A stretch of 64,000 bases of DNA. Source: JBOZRQ01 sp050789255. Lineage in GTDB: Bacteria > Bacillota > Sulfobacillia > Symbiobacteriales > Symbiobacteriaceae. The position numbers and the translations under genes were made by a program. The stretch covers positions 62,001-126,000 of the forward strand of contig JBOZRQ010000025.1 of NCBI GenBank assembly GCA_050789255.1, in the 5' to 3' direction. This document shows positions 1 to 8,128 of this stretch, piece by piece; within the stretch, counting starts at the first letter, position 1; the number at the start of each line of letters is the position of its first letter. The notes below the pieces were generated by a model that searched no databases, had not been told where the DNA came from, and saw only the letters and a list, made by a program, of their open reading frames with translations.

Positions 1-1
1 C

Positions 2-715
2 GTCGGTCGCGTGCGGGCCAATAACCAGGACAGCTGTTCCGTGGATCTTCTGGACCCGCGGGGCAACGCCGCCCTGCTGATCGTGGCAGATGGCATGGGC
101 GGCTACGAGGGAGGCGAAATCGCCTCCCAGTTGGCCATTGAGACCGTGCGGTCCCGCGTGCTCGCCTCGGCGCCCGACTGGGCCGAGAAGGGGTGGCTGG
201 GCGAGGGCCTCACGGACGCAATCCACCAGGCCAACCTCGCCATTTTGCAGGCGCAGCAGGAGAGCCCCAGCAACGATCATATGGGGACGACCCTCACAGC
301 CGCCCTGATCTGGGGCGAACGTATCTTCCTGGGGCACATCGGCGACAGCCGAGCCTTCTTCGTCGGCACCAACCCCCGGCAGCTCAGCACCGATCATAAT
401 GTGGCGTGGGAGTTGGTGCAGAGTGGGCACCTGACCGCCGAGCAGGCGGCGGTGCACCCACAGCGCCACATGCTCACCCGCGCCCTTGGCATGACCGAGC
501 TGCTGGTGGTGGAGCGCCTGGAGGAGCCCTGGGCCGGCCCCGATATTCTCGTGCTATGCTCCGACGGTCTCTCGAATCTGGTGAAGATGTCTGAGGTCCA
601 GCAGCTTGCCGCCGAGACCGCTCCCGAGGAGCTGGCCGGGCGGCTGGTGGCCCTTGCCAACGAACGCGGCGGCCACGACAACATCACCGTACTCATCGCC
701 CGCTGGGAGGGATAA
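2..715 (+). CDS. prpC: PP2C-family Ser/Thr protein phosphatase, 5'-truncated by the window
   Basis: Metal-dependent phosphatase that removes phosphate from proteins modified by the kinase encoded next to it. The frame is open through the first base, so the true start lies upstream; the visible part begins VGRVRANNQDS, the conserved N-terminal segment of the family (usually G-x-x-R-x-x-N-x-D). Metal-binding signatures are visible: DGMGGYEGG, the IGDSRAFF segment, LCSDGL and the closing DNITVLIA. Only a few residues are missing compared with the usual 240-250. It ends six bases before the prkC start, so the two are co-transcribed as in Bacillus. Identity is firm; substrates are not visible. Confidence 0.95.
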   Translation, partial: VGRVRANNQDSCSVDLLDPRGNAALLIVADGMGGYEGGEIASQLAIETVRSRVLASAPDWAEKGWLGEGLTDAIHQANLAILQAQQESPSNDHMGTTLTAALIWGERIFLGHIGDSRAFFVGTNPRQLSTDHNVAWELVQSGHLTAEQAAVHPQRHMLTRALGMTELLVVERLEEPWAGPDILVLCSDGLSNLVKMSEVQQLAAETAPEELAGRLVALANERGGHDNITVLIARWEG

Positions 716-721
716 CCGACC

Positions 722-2656
722 ATGATAGGGAGAATCTTGGGGAACCGTTACAGGGTCGGTGACCGTCTGGGCGGCGGCGGCATGGCGGTGGTCTACCAGG
801 CCAACGACATGCAGCTGGGCCGCGAGGTGGCGGTCAAGGTCCTCCGGGGCCAGTTCGGGCAGGATGAGGACTTCATCCGGCGCTTCCGCCGGGAGGCGCA
901 GAACGCCGCCAGCCTCTCCCACCCGAACGTGGTGCAGATCTATGATGTCGGTCAGGATGAAGACCTTTACTATATTGTGCTTGAGCTGGTGGAGGGCCGG
1001 ACGCTCAAAGAGGTGATCCAGCAGCAGGGGCCGCTGCCAGTGGCGGAGGCTGCCCGCATCGCCGGGGAGATCCTCAGCGCCCTGGCGCACGCCCATCAGC
1101 AGCGGATCGTCCATCGAGATATCAAACCGCACAACATCCTGATCTCCAGAGATGGCCGGGTCAAGGTGACCGACTTTGGCATCGCCCGGGCCACTACGAC
1201 CGATACTGTGACCCATACGGGTTCGATCATGGGCTCCGCCCACTACTTTTCCCCGGAGCAGGCCGACGGGCGCCCTGCCGGCGACAAGTCGGACATCTAC
1301 TCCCTGGGCGTGGTCCTCTACGAGATGGTGACCGGCACGGTCCCCTTCCAGGGGGAGAGCCCGATCACCGTGGCGATCAAGCACCTGCGGGACCCGGTCA
1401 TGCCGCCCTCGCGGCTGAACTCCGAGGTGCCGGTCGAACTTGAGGAGATCATCATGCGGGCGCTGGAGAAGGAGCCCGAGGATCGCTTCGAGTCGGCCCA
1501 GGAGATGCGTGAGGCGCTGCGGGCCTTCGCCGAGGCCCACGCCGCGGGCCGCACGCACATCCAGTCCGGCGACTTCCCCACCATGGACCTGCGCTCCATG
1601 CGCACCCAGCGCTTCCGGCGGGACGAGCTGGCCGCCGAGGGCGCCGACGATGAGGAGGACGAGAGCGCCATCCCCGTGCGCCTGCGGCAGGCCCGGGAGC
1701 GCGACCGTGCGAAGAAGCGCCGCTCGGCCGGTTGGATCTGGGTGACCATCATCGCCATCATCGTCTTCGGCGGCGTCGGGGCGATCTCATGGGCGGTGAT
1801 CGACTTCTTCAACGTGCCCGATGTCGATGTCCCCGACGTGCGCGGCCTGTCGCGCAAGGACGCCGAGACGATGCTCCGCAACGCCAAACTGAACTTCTCC
1901 ACCCAGAGTGAAAAGTTCAGCGACCTGCGGCCCGGCTACATCGTCGACACCGATCCGCCCCCCGGCACCCCGGTCAAGCAGGGGCGCGACGTCGGGCTGA
2001 TCATCTCAAAGGGCTTTGATGTGGTGAAGATGCCGGACGTGGTGGGCCGGACCGTCGAGGATGCCCGGGCGGCGCTGGAATCGCTGCGCCTGGTGGTGGA
2101 CAAGGTCGACACCAAGATCGACCCGACGGTGGACGCCGGCAAGGTGATATCTACCACGCCCGCCGCCGGCACCGAGCTGAAGCCCAACGCCACGGTCAGC
2201 ATTTTGGTCAGCAGCGGGCCGCTGCAGGTGCCCGACCTGGTGAACAAGACCGCCGCCGAGGCCAAGAGGGCGCTCGAGGCCCTCGGGCTCGTCATGGTGC
2301 CTGAATACCGGCCCCACGACACGCTCCAGCGGGACCGGGTGATGCAGACCGATCCCCCGAAGGATGCCCGGGTCGTGCCGGGACAGGCCGTCAAGGTCTT
2401 CCTGTCCCAGGGCACCACCGCTGAGGGCAAGCCCTTTGAGAAGAGCCTGACGGTCCCCTGTGCCCAGGGCCAGTTCTGCGACTTTAAGGTCGTGGTGATT
2501 AGCACCGTCGGCGGGGTCCCGACCCCCAGTGAACCGCTGATAAACGAGAAGCGGCGCGGCGGCGAGAAGGTGACCGTGAAGGGGACCTTCTTCGGTGACG
2601 CCTACCTGAGCGTCGTCGTCGATAATGTCGAGGTGACCAAGGTCTCACTGCCTTAG
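722..2656 (+). CDS. prkC: PASTA-domain membrane Ser/Thr protein kinase
   Basis: Eukaryotic-type kinase that in spore formers senses peptidoglycan fragments and acts in growth, cell-wall control and germination. Residues about 10-270 form the kinase, with a glycine-rich loop (GGGGMAVVY), the invariant Lys in VAVKVL, HRDIKPHN and DFG. A basic, acidic-patched juxtamembrane segment is followed by one transmembrane helix near residues 338-360. Three PASTA repeats follow (each with a VPDV/MPDV/VPDL start). The last ~75 residues are an extra Cys-containing beta-rich tail after the third PASTA. At 644 aa it is typical in length. It pairs with the phosphatase just upstream. Confidence 0.96.
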   Translation: MIGRILGNRYRVGDRLGGGGMAVVYQANDMQLGREVAVKVLRGQFGQDEDFIRRFRREAQNAASLSHPNVVQIYDVGQDEDLYYIVLELVEGRTLKEVIQQQGPLPVAEAARIAGEILSALAHAHQQRIVHRDIKPHNILISRDGRVKVTDFGIARATTTDTVTHTGSIMGSAHYFSPEQADGRPAGDKSDIYSLGVVLYEMVTGTVPFQGESPITVAIKHLRDPVMPPSRLNSEVPVELEEIIMRALEKEPEDRFESAQEMREALRAFAEAHAAGRTHIQSGDFPTMDLRSMRTQRFRRDELAAEGADDEEDESAIPVRLRQARERDRAKKRRSAGWIWVTIIAIIVFGGVGAISWAVIDFFNVPDVDVPDVRGLSRKDAETMLRNAKLNFSTQSEKFSDLRPGYIVDTDPPPGTPVKQGRDVGLIISKGFDVVKMPDVVGRTVEDARAALESLRLVVDKVDTKIDPTVDAGKVISTTPAAGTELKPNATVSILVSSGPLQVPDLVNKTAAEAKRALEALGLVMVPEYRPHDTLQRDRVMQTDPPKDARVVPGQAVKVFLSQGTTAEGKPFEKSLTVPCAQGQFCDFKVVVISTVGGVPTPSEPLINEKRRGGEKVTVKGTFFGDAYLSVVVDNVEVTKVSLP

Positions 2657-2668
2657 GGAGGTTCTACG

Positions 2669-3547
2669 GTGCCGGTAGGTCAGGTGATTCGTTCCCATAG
2701 CAACAACTTCTACGTGCTGACGGGCGGCCAAGAGGTGCTCTGCCGCCCGCGCGGCAAGTTTCGGGTGGACAAGCAGGACGTACTCGCCGGCGATATGGTG
2801 GAGATCCATCTGGAGGGCGATGAGGGGCGCATCGATCGGGTGCTGCCCCGCTCCACGGTCCTGCAGCGGCCCGCCGTGGCCAACGTGGACCAGGCCCTGG
2901 TGGTCTTTACGCTCAAAGAGCCCGAGGCGGACTATCCCTTCCTGGACCGGGTGCTGATCCACGTGGAGAGGGCCGGCGTCGATCCAATCATCATCCTAAA
3001 TAAGGTCGACCTGCTGGAGGACAGCGAGGTGGAGGAGTTCTGCCTCCGCTACGCCAAGCAGGTCGGCTACACCGTGATCCCGCTGGCTGCCAAGCCCGGC
3101 ATCGGGATCGATGACCTGCGCCCGCTCCTGCCCGGGAAGCTTTCGGTGCTGGCGGGCCACTCCGGGGTCGGCAAGTCGCGCCTGACCCGGGCGCTGGTGC
3201 CCGAGCGCCAGGATGTGAAGGTGGGGGAGCTCTCGGACAAGCTGGGCCGGGGCAAGCACACCACCCGGCACGTGGAGCTGATTGCGCTCCCCGAGGGCGG
3301 GCTGATCGCCGACGCCCCCGGCTTTACCTACCTGGAGTTCACCGAGACCTTCGATAAGTATCAGTTCTGGACCCACTTCCCCGAGTTCCGCCCGCTGGCC
3401 CCCGAGTGCCGCTACGGCGACTGCCTGCACCGCAAGGAGCCGGACTGCGCCGTGCGCGCCGCCGTCGCCGAGGGCGCCATCCCCCGGAGCCGCTACGACA
3501 ACTACCTGACCTTCCTTGCGGAAATCGAGCTACTCAAAAGGTGGTAA
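2669..3547 (+). CDS. rsgA: Ribosome small-subunit-dependent GTPase A
   Basis: Circularly permuted GTPase that helps late 30S maturation. An N-terminal OB-fold (about residues 1-65) precedes the G domain, whose motifs run G4 (NKVDLL), G1 (GHSGVGKS), G2 (TTRH), G3 (DAPGF), the order diagnostic of this family. The C-terminal zinc motif is visible as Cys-x4-Cys-x-His-x5-Cys in the segment starting CRYGDCLHRK. GTG start behind GGGAGG at 2654-2659. At 292 aa it is full length. It is 12 bases after prkC and 8 before rpe, the arrangement seen in Bacillus. Confidence 0.97.
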   Translation: MPVGQVIRSHSNNFYVLTGGQEVLCRPRGKFRVDKQDVLAGDMVEIHLEGDEGRIDRVLPRSTVLQRPAVANVDQALVVFTLKEPEADYPFLDRVLIHVERAGVDPIIILNKVDLLEDSEVEEFCLRYAKQVGYTVIPLAAKPGIGIDDLRPLLPGKLSVLAGHSGVGKSRLTRALVPERQDVKVGELSDKLGRGKHTTRHVELIALPEGGLIADAPGFTYLEFTETFDKYQFWTHFPEFRPLAPECRYGDCLHRKEPDCAVRAAVAEGAIPRSRYDNYLTFLAEIELLKRW

Positions 3548-3555
3548 CGACCCCC

Positions 3556-4221
3556 ATGATCAACCCTGCTCGCGTAAAGATCGCCCCGTCCATGCTGGCC
3601 TCGGACTTCGCCGACCTGACCACCGAGTTGCGCCGCATTGAGGAGGCGGGGGCCGACTGGGTTCACCTGGACGTCATGGATGGCCACTTCGTGCCCAACA
3701 TCACCTTCGGCGCCCCTGTCATCGCCAAGATGCGCCCCCGATCTGGCCTCCCCTTCGACGCCCATCTGATGATCGAGCACCCCGAGCGTTACGTGGGCGA
3801 CTTCGTGAAGGCCGGGTGCGACCTGATCTCGGTCCACGTGGAGGCATGCACCCACCTGCACCGTGTGCTTGGGCAGATCCGGGAGGCCGGGGTCAAGTCG
3901 GGCGTGGTACTCAACCCGCACACCCCGGTGGAGCAGATCCAGCACGTGCTGGACCTGGTGGACATGGTGCTGTTGATGTCGGTCAACCCGGGCTTCGGCG
4001 GGCAGAAGTTCATCCACGGGGTGGTGCCCAAGATCGCTCGGGTCAGGGAGATGCTGACGGCGGCCGGCCTGCAGGACAAGGTGGAGATCCAGGTCGACGG
4101 CGGGGTGGATGTCAACACCGCACCGGCCTGCATCAAGGCGGGCGCCACCTGTCTGGTTGCCGGGACCGCAGTCTTTGGCAAGCCGGACTATAAGCAGGCA
4201 ATCGAGGCACTGAGGGCGTAA
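3556..4221 (+). CDS. rpe: Ribulose-phosphate 3-epimerase
   Basis: Interconverts ribulose 5-phosphate and xylulose 5-phosphate in the pentose phosphate pathway. This is a TIM barrel of 221 aa with family motifs PSMLASDF, HLDVMDGHFVPNI, MSVNPGFGGQ (phosphate-binding side) and VDGGV. A longer open frame runs back to 3406 inside rsgA, but the ATG at 3556 gives the normal N-terminus (MINPARVKIAPSML) and sits just past the rsgA stop, so it is the better start. In Bacillus the gene has the same neighbours; the thiN gene usual downstream is absent here. Confidence 0.96.
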   Translation: MINPARVKIAPSMLASDFADLTTELRRIEEAGADWVHLDVMDGHFVPNITFGAPVIAKMRPRSGLPFDAHLMIEHPERYVGDFVKAGCDLISVHVEACTHLHRVLGQIREAGVKSGVVLNPHTPVEQIQHVLDLVDMVLLMSVNPGFGGQKFIHGVVPKIARVREMLTAAGLQDKVEIQVDGGVDVNTAPACIKAGATCLVAGTAVFGKPDYKQAIEALRA

Positions 4222-4253
4222 CCGCCCTCTTTCCTTTTTTAGGGAGTACTAAC

Positions 4254-5408
4254 ATGGATTTGATCCTGGTTCTGGTGATGGCATCGCTCTCGGGTTCGTT
4301 GCTGATCTTCGTGCTGATCGGCCTGTGGGTGCAGCGCCGGCGGGAGCGGCCCCCCGCCAGCGCTGGCCCCATGCCGGTGGGCGTGTCGGTGATCCTGCCG
4401 ATCAAGGGGCTGGACCCCGGCGCTGCCGATCACTACCGGAGCTGGCTGTCGCAGCGCCTGGGGGCGCCCTACGAGGTCATCTTCAGCCTGCAGGACCCGC
4501 TAGACCCGGTACTCCCGGTGCTTGAGCGGCTCCAGGCTGAGCACCCGGGTGTGCAAGCCCGGGTGCTGGTCAACCCGGTGCGGCCGGGAATGAACGGCAA
4601 GTCGAGCAACCTGCATTACGGGGTGGCGGCCGCCCGGTACGACTGCCTGGTGATGGCCGACTCCGACATCGCACCGCCTACGGACTTGCTCGCCCGTCTG
4701 GTGCCGCTGCTGATGGGGCCAGGGGTGGGCCTGGTGGCCTGCCTCCCGGTGGTGCGGCAGGCCCGCAACCTCTGGGGCGGGGCGATGGCCATGACGCTCA
4801 ACATGGCGATTACGGCCCAGTGGGCGCCCCAGTTCGGGCTGGTCGGCGCCCGCATGGTGGGTGTCTCCGGGGCCTGTTTTGCGATCCGCCGGGAGGTCCT
4901 GGAGGAACTGGGCGGCTTCGAGGCCTTCGGCGGCTACGTGGCCGAGGACGCCGAGATGGGGCGCCGGACGGCGGCCCTGGGCAAGAAGGTGCTTATGGGC
5001 CCGACGGTGACCCTGGAGCAGGGGGAGGCATCCTATGAGGCCTTCACGGGGCTGCTCGACCGCGGCGCCCACCTGAACCTGTACGGCTACGGCGGCGCTC
5101 CCCTGGTCACGACCGTGGTGGTGCTGTTCACCCATCTGGTGATCATCCTCTGGGCGGCGCTGACCGGGAACGGCCCGCTGCTGGGGGCGGGTCTCGTTTG
5201 CTGGCTGGCGCGGACGGCCATCGGGGTGATTCTGCAGGTCGGCAGCGAGCGCGGCGGTGGCTGGCGCTACGCCTGGACACAGCCGGTGGTGGAGGTCTAT
5301 TTCCTGCTCGCCTTCCTGCGGGCGCTGTTCGTCCGGACCTTTCAGTGGCGCGGGGTCCGGTATCGGGTCCTGAAGGGTGGCCGGATTGAGCAGGAGTTTG
5401 GACGGTAG
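4254..5408 (+). CDS. Membrane glycosyltransferase, ceramide-glucosyltransferase-like (GT21/GT2)
   Basis: Likely transfers a sugar to a lipid at the inner membrane face; acceptor unknown. A signal-anchor helix lies near residues 4-24. A GT-A catalytic domain follows with VSVILPIKGLD, a KSSNL segment, ADSDI (metal/nucleotide-sugar Asp pair), EDAEMGRR (catalytic acidic site) and a late QWRGVRYRV resembling the (Q/R)xxRW motif. Two or three transmembrane helices lie in the last third (about 280-365). This layout matches glucosylceramide synthase and the hopanoid-cluster enzyme HpnI; no hopanoid genes are visible here. It follows rpe by 32 bases with RBS AGGGAG. Confidence 0.8.
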   Translation: MDLILVLVMASLSGSLLIFVLIGLWVQRRRERPPASAGPMPVGVSVILPIKGLDPGAADHYRSWLSQRLGAPYEVIFSLQDPLDPVLPVLERLQAEHPGVQARVLVNPVRPGMNGKSSNLHYGVAAARYDCLVMADSDIAPPTDLLARLVPLLMGPGVGLVACLPVVRQARNLWGGAMAMTLNMAITAQWAPQFGLVGARMVGVSGACFAIRREVLEELGGFEAFGGYVAEDAEMGRRTAALGKKVLMGPTVTLEQGEASYEAFTGLLDRGAHLNLYGYGGAPLVTTVVVLFTHLVIILWAALTGNGPLLGAGLVCWLARTAIGVILQVGSERGGGWRYAWTQPVVEVYFLLAFLRALFVRTFQWRGVRYRVLKGGRIEQEFGR

Positions 5409-5455
5409 TTGACTAAAATATACCTGTAAATGATCAAGCGATGGAGGTGTCCCGG

Positions 5456-5890
5456 ATGGGCGCCGAGCGGCAGTATGTAGTCTTCCGGCTGGAAGGTCAG
5501 GTTTACGGGGCCGATATCTCCGTGGTCCGCGAGGTCAACTATGTCACCCCGGTCACGCGCCTGCCGAACACCCCTGCCTATGTGATGGGTGTGATGGACC
5601 TGCGCGGCGAGGTGCTCCCTGTGATCGACATGCGCAAGCGCCTGGGGCTGCCCTCCCACGAGACCGACAAGGAGGCCCGCGTCATGATCCTCGACCTGGG
5701 CGGCCATGCTTCGGCCATCACGGTGGATGGCGTGGACCAGGTGGTCACCCTGAACGACGAGCAGATCGTGCCGCCCGACCAGCGCCTGAGCCTGCCCGGC
5801 CAGGACTACGTGGTGGGCGTGGCCCGCACTGCAGACACCCTGGTGGTCATCATGGACCTGGCCCGCCTGGTCGATCCCTCAGCGGCATAA
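5456..5890 (+). CDS. cheW: CheW-like scaffold protein
   Basis: Couples chemoreceptors to the CheA kinase, or acts as a stand-alone signalling adaptor. The 144-aa protein is a single CheW domain: QYVVFRLEGQVYGADISVVREV, a VMDLRGEVLPVIDMRKRLGL core and an IMDLARLV end. An ATG at 5441 is in frame but overlaps the GGAGGT at 5443-5449; that site fits the ATG at 5456, which I take as the start. No CheA, receptor or other chemotaxis gene is in the window, so this is an orphan copy. A strong hairpin follows. Confidence 0.9.
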   Translation: MGAERQYVVFRLEGQVYGADISVVREVNYVTPVTRLPNTPAYVMGVMDLRGEVLPVIDMRKRLGLPSHETDKEARVMILDLGGHASAITVDGVDQVVTLNDEQIVPPDQRLSLPGQDYVVGVARTADTLVVIMDLARLVDPSAA

Positions 5891-5902
5891 CGCAGATGGC
5901 TA

Positions 5903-5940
5903 AGCGCCGACAACCCCGGGTTGTCGGCGCTTTCACTTTC
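5903..5940 (+). terminator. Rho-independent terminator after cheW
   Basis: Perfect 11-bp stem AGCGCCGACAA (5903-5913) / TTGTCGGCGCT (5921-5931) with a 7-base loop, followed by a short T-rich stretch. Confidence 0.8.
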
Positions 5941-6318
5941 GGCCAGGACTCCTTCCAGGAATAATTGGACGGGGGCTGTGCTGCGCCGGTCGGAATTGCG
6001 TCCAGCGGGGGCGCAGATGGCGCATATCGTCCAGAAAATCCCTGAGGCCTGATTTAGTACTCTCCCATGCAGTCGCGCCTCGCTCCAGCCGGTACCAGTT
6101 CCCGCCGCGCACGCTTTCTCGATCTCCTTGCCAACGCAGGCGCCGGCACTCTCCCGGGCGCCGTCGCTCAGCCGGTAGAAGCCCTTACCCAGAAGCTGTC
6201 CGGGTGCCCGGCGTCAAGGGCGGCTGCCCGCCGTTCCCGGGATAGGCAGCCCCGTGCTGGCAGGTCAGGCGCCGCTGACGCAGTCGTACCAAGGCCGTTC
6301 CTCCTCGAAGTGTGCGAG
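5941..6318. other. Intergenic stretch with no gene recognised
   Basis: About 380 bases between the cheW terminator and the convergent propeller gene. Open frames here are antisense or shadow frames without a ribosome-binding site or family resemblance. I see no structured RNA or repeat. Confidence 0.6.
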
Positions 6319-7464
6319 CTACGGATCGCCGGGGAGGGTGGCCCGACAGAGACCCCGGGGGCAAGGATACCAGAGCTTCCGGCTATCTCGCTCCCATTGG
6401 AACGGGACGCCCGCGGGCTCCTGACGGCTCCACCCGCCCAGCCGAAGGAAACGGCCGGACTTGACGTGCAGGGCATATCGGTAGCCATCGGTGCGGCTGA
6501 AGTAGGCCACCCAACGCCCATCCGGTGACCACTGAGGCGAAGAGAGCCCGGGGCGCTCTGGGGCCACCCGCACCGGATCGCCGCCTACAGCGGGAACCCG
6601 CCAGATGCCGCCATGATCCGGGAAGGCGCCCGGCGCTCCTCCGGGCTCCCAGCCGTGAACGAAGAGCGAAGTGCTGCCGGGCGGCCAGGCCAGACCTGGC
6701 GGTGCGTCAGGTTGCGTGGCCGTGTTAAACCCCGTGAGACGGCGGAGGGAACCGCTCTCGACATCGAGGCGGAAGAGGTAGAGCCAGCGATCCTTGGGGA
6801 CCGCCAGGGCAATCGCCGCCCCGTCCGGCGACCAGACCGCCTCGCCGGGGGCTGCCGGCAGCCCGCCCGACGCCATGTTCCGGACAGCCCCTGTGTGGAG
6901 GTCAAGAACGGATAAGGCGCCTCTGCTCCCCAGGAGCAGGAGACGGGATCCGGCGGGGTCGGGCTGCATCGTTTGCACCGAAGTCGACGGGGGCAGGTCC
7001 GTGACCTTCCGGGCGGTAGCGCCTTCGGCCATCCACAGCTCCTTGTCGACAGGGCCTTCGCTGTCAGGGTCTTGCAGGAGGGTGGAGCGGAGGTAGACCA
7101 GCCGGTTGTCGGGTAGCCACGTCGGCAGCCGGTGAACCCACTGGGAAAAGGGGAGTTCCGTAGCGGTCTCGCCGCCCCGTGTCACTCGGGTCAGGTCGGT
7201 GCCGAGGGGGTGGCGACCTGCCCAGGTGACGTCGCTCAGATCCGGCTTGAGCAGCCAGATGTCACCGTCGAGGGACAGGGCCACGGCCTGCCCGTCGGGC
7301 CTGACCGCAAATAGACGGCTGCTGAACTCCGAGGCCACGTGCTCGGGCAGGTAGAGCTCAGGCCAGGGATCTTTTGCGAGGCCAAGGTCCGGGCGGCCCA
7401 TGCCAGCGATCGCCAGCCCGGTAAGCGCCAAGAGCAAGACAGCCCGTTTGCCGATATGCCCCAA
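6319..7464 (-). CDS. Secreted TolB/WD40-like beta-propeller protein
   Basis: Predicted exported protein of unknown function. Repeated blade motifs are visible: LFAVRPDGQAVAL, AVWSPDGAAIAL, PQWSPDGRWVAYFS and FQWERDSRKLWY, the xxWSPDGxxIA pattern of TolB-type propellers. The frame is open to an ATG at 7524, but that codon lacks a ribosome-binding site. TTG at 7464 follows GGGGAG by 8 bases and places a hydrophobic signal segment (AVLLLALTGLAIAG) right at the N-terminus, so I prefer it (about 381 aa). It lies opposite to its neighbours, between cheW and the spore-gene pair, where Bacillus has no equivalent. Confidence 0.7.
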   Translation of the reverse strand: MGHIGKRAVLLLALTGLAIAGMGRPDLGLAKDPWPELYLPEHVASEFSSRLFAVRPDGQAVALSLDGDIWLLKPDLSDVTWAGRHPLGTDLTRVTRGGETATELPFSQWVHRLPTWLPDNRLVYLRSTLLQDPDSEGPVDKELWMAEGATARKVTDLPPSTSVQTMQPDPAGSRLLLLGSRGALSVLDLHTGAVRNMASGGLPAAPGEAVWSPDGAAIALAVPKDRWLYLFRLDVESGSLRRLTGFNTATQPDAPPGLAWPPGSTSLFVHGWEPGGAPGAFPDHGGIWRVPAVGGDPVRVAPERPGLSSPQWSPDGRWVAYFSRTDGYRYALHVKSGRFLRLGGWSRQEPAGVPFQWERDSRKLWYPCPRGLCRATLPGDP

Positions 7465-7633
7465 GACAACCGCTCCCCGTGTTCCCGTGTCGTTACCAGG
7501 ATGGTCGAACGGGCGACTCTCCATGAGGTCGGACTACAAAATCCAGCTTTCGAGGGCAAGTTCCGGGCACGAGATGCATAAGGTTGGGAAAGCAGGCCCT
7601 TCGGCACGCCCAGTCACCTCCGGCGGCGCCTGC

Positions 7634-7660
7634 TCATATGGTAACTATGTCTCATATACA
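7634..7660 (+). promoter_or_regulatory. Possible sigma-E-type (mother-cell) promoter for the small membrane protein/spoVM pair
   Basis: TCATATG (7634-7640) and CATATACA (7653-7660), 12 bases apart, resemble the Bacillus sigma-E elements (KMATATT and CATACAMT, 13-15 apart) at 6 of 7 and 6 of 8 positions. Location upstream of spoVM, a sigma-E gene in Bacillus, supports it; the match is imperfect. Confidence 0.45.
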
Positions 7661-7687
7661 GCCCTGCGCCGAACTGGGGGGATCGCG

Positions 7688-7855
7688 ATGCGCATCGGAT
7701 GGCGTGGCGGGAGGACGCCGCCGCACAAGGCCGCGGGAATCCTCCTTATCGCGCTGGGCGCCATCATTATGCTGATTGCGATGCCTTTCTTCGTATACGT
7801 AGCCTTGCTCGGGGGTCTCATTAGCTATCTTGGTCATACAGTCAGGAAGAGGTAA
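7688..7855 (+). CDS. Small two-helix membrane protein, unknown function
   Basis: A 55-residue product with a basic N-terminus (MRIGWRGGRTPPHK) and a long hydrophobic stretch from about residue 17 to 48 broken by glycines, long enough for two short membrane segments, ending in a basic tail. Start chosen at ATG 7688, preceded by GGGGGGA at 7676-7682; a longer frame to 7400 antisense to the propeller gene is implausible. It lies 33 bases before spoVM and shares its possible sigma-E promoter, so a sporulation role is inferred only. Confidence 0.6.
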   Translation: MRIGWRGGRTPPHKAAGILLIALGAIIMLIAMPFFVYVALLGGLISYLGHTVRKR

Positions 7856-7888
7856 TCAAGCGGCCGAATCAGGAAGGGGGGCACCTTT

Positions 7889-7993
7889 GTGCGCATTACC
7901 GTCATCAAGCTGCCGAGACCGCTGGGGCGGGTGCTCATGGCGATCATGGCCATCTTCTCCGGAAAGAAGGGGGAGAGCGGCGACGTAGCTTAG
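7889..7993 (+). CDS. spoVM: SpoVM-like spore coat-anchoring peptide (34 aa)
   Basis: In Bacillus SpoVM is a 26-residue amphipathic helix that recognises the convex forespore membrane and anchors the coat ATPase SpoIVA. This 34-codon gene, GTG start behind AGGAAGGGGGG (7871-7881), encodes VRITVIKLPRPLGRVLMAIM followed by AIFSGKK and a polar tail. The IKLP-x-x-LG core and the conserved Pro at position 9 match the Bacillus peptide, and the position between rpe and rpmB is the same. It is eight residues longer than the Bacillus form. Too short for most gene finders. Confidence 0.85.
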   Translation: MRITVIKLPRPLGRVLMAIMAIFSGKKGESGDVA

Positions 7994-8038
7994 AAGGCGG
8001 TACCCCCGCCTGAACAGGCAGCCGAAGCGATCCCGCCG

Positions 8039-8067
8039 GACCCCGGTGGCAAATTGCCACCGGGGTC
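8039..8067. promoter_or_regulatory. 29-bp palindrome overlapping the hslO -35 box
   Basis: Arms GACCCCGGTGGCAA (8039-8052) and TTGCCACCGGGGTC (8054-8067) are exact inverted copies around one base. No T-tract follows, so it is a poor terminator; the right arm contains the TTGCCA used as -35. It may be an operator for hslO, or end the spoVM message as a hairpin. Confidence 0.55.
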
Positions 8068-8083
8068 GCCCATTGTCTATAAT
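8054..8083 (+). promoter_or_regulatory. Sigma-A-type promoter for hslO
   Basis: TTGCCA (8054-8059), 18-base spacer, TATAAT (8078-8083), about 45 bases before the hslO start. Confidence 0.7.
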
Positions 8084-8128
8084 GAGGAGCGACAGCTTTC
8101 ATCACCGCATTCGGAGGTCACTACATAC

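Noticed and set aside
5941..6318. Coding frame 6067-6528 on the plus strand
   Set aside because: Antisense to the propeller gene in its second half and without a start signal.
8039..8067. CIRCE heat-shock operator for hslO
   Set aside because: CIRCE is TTAGCACTC-N9-GAGTGCTAA; sequence and spacing differ.
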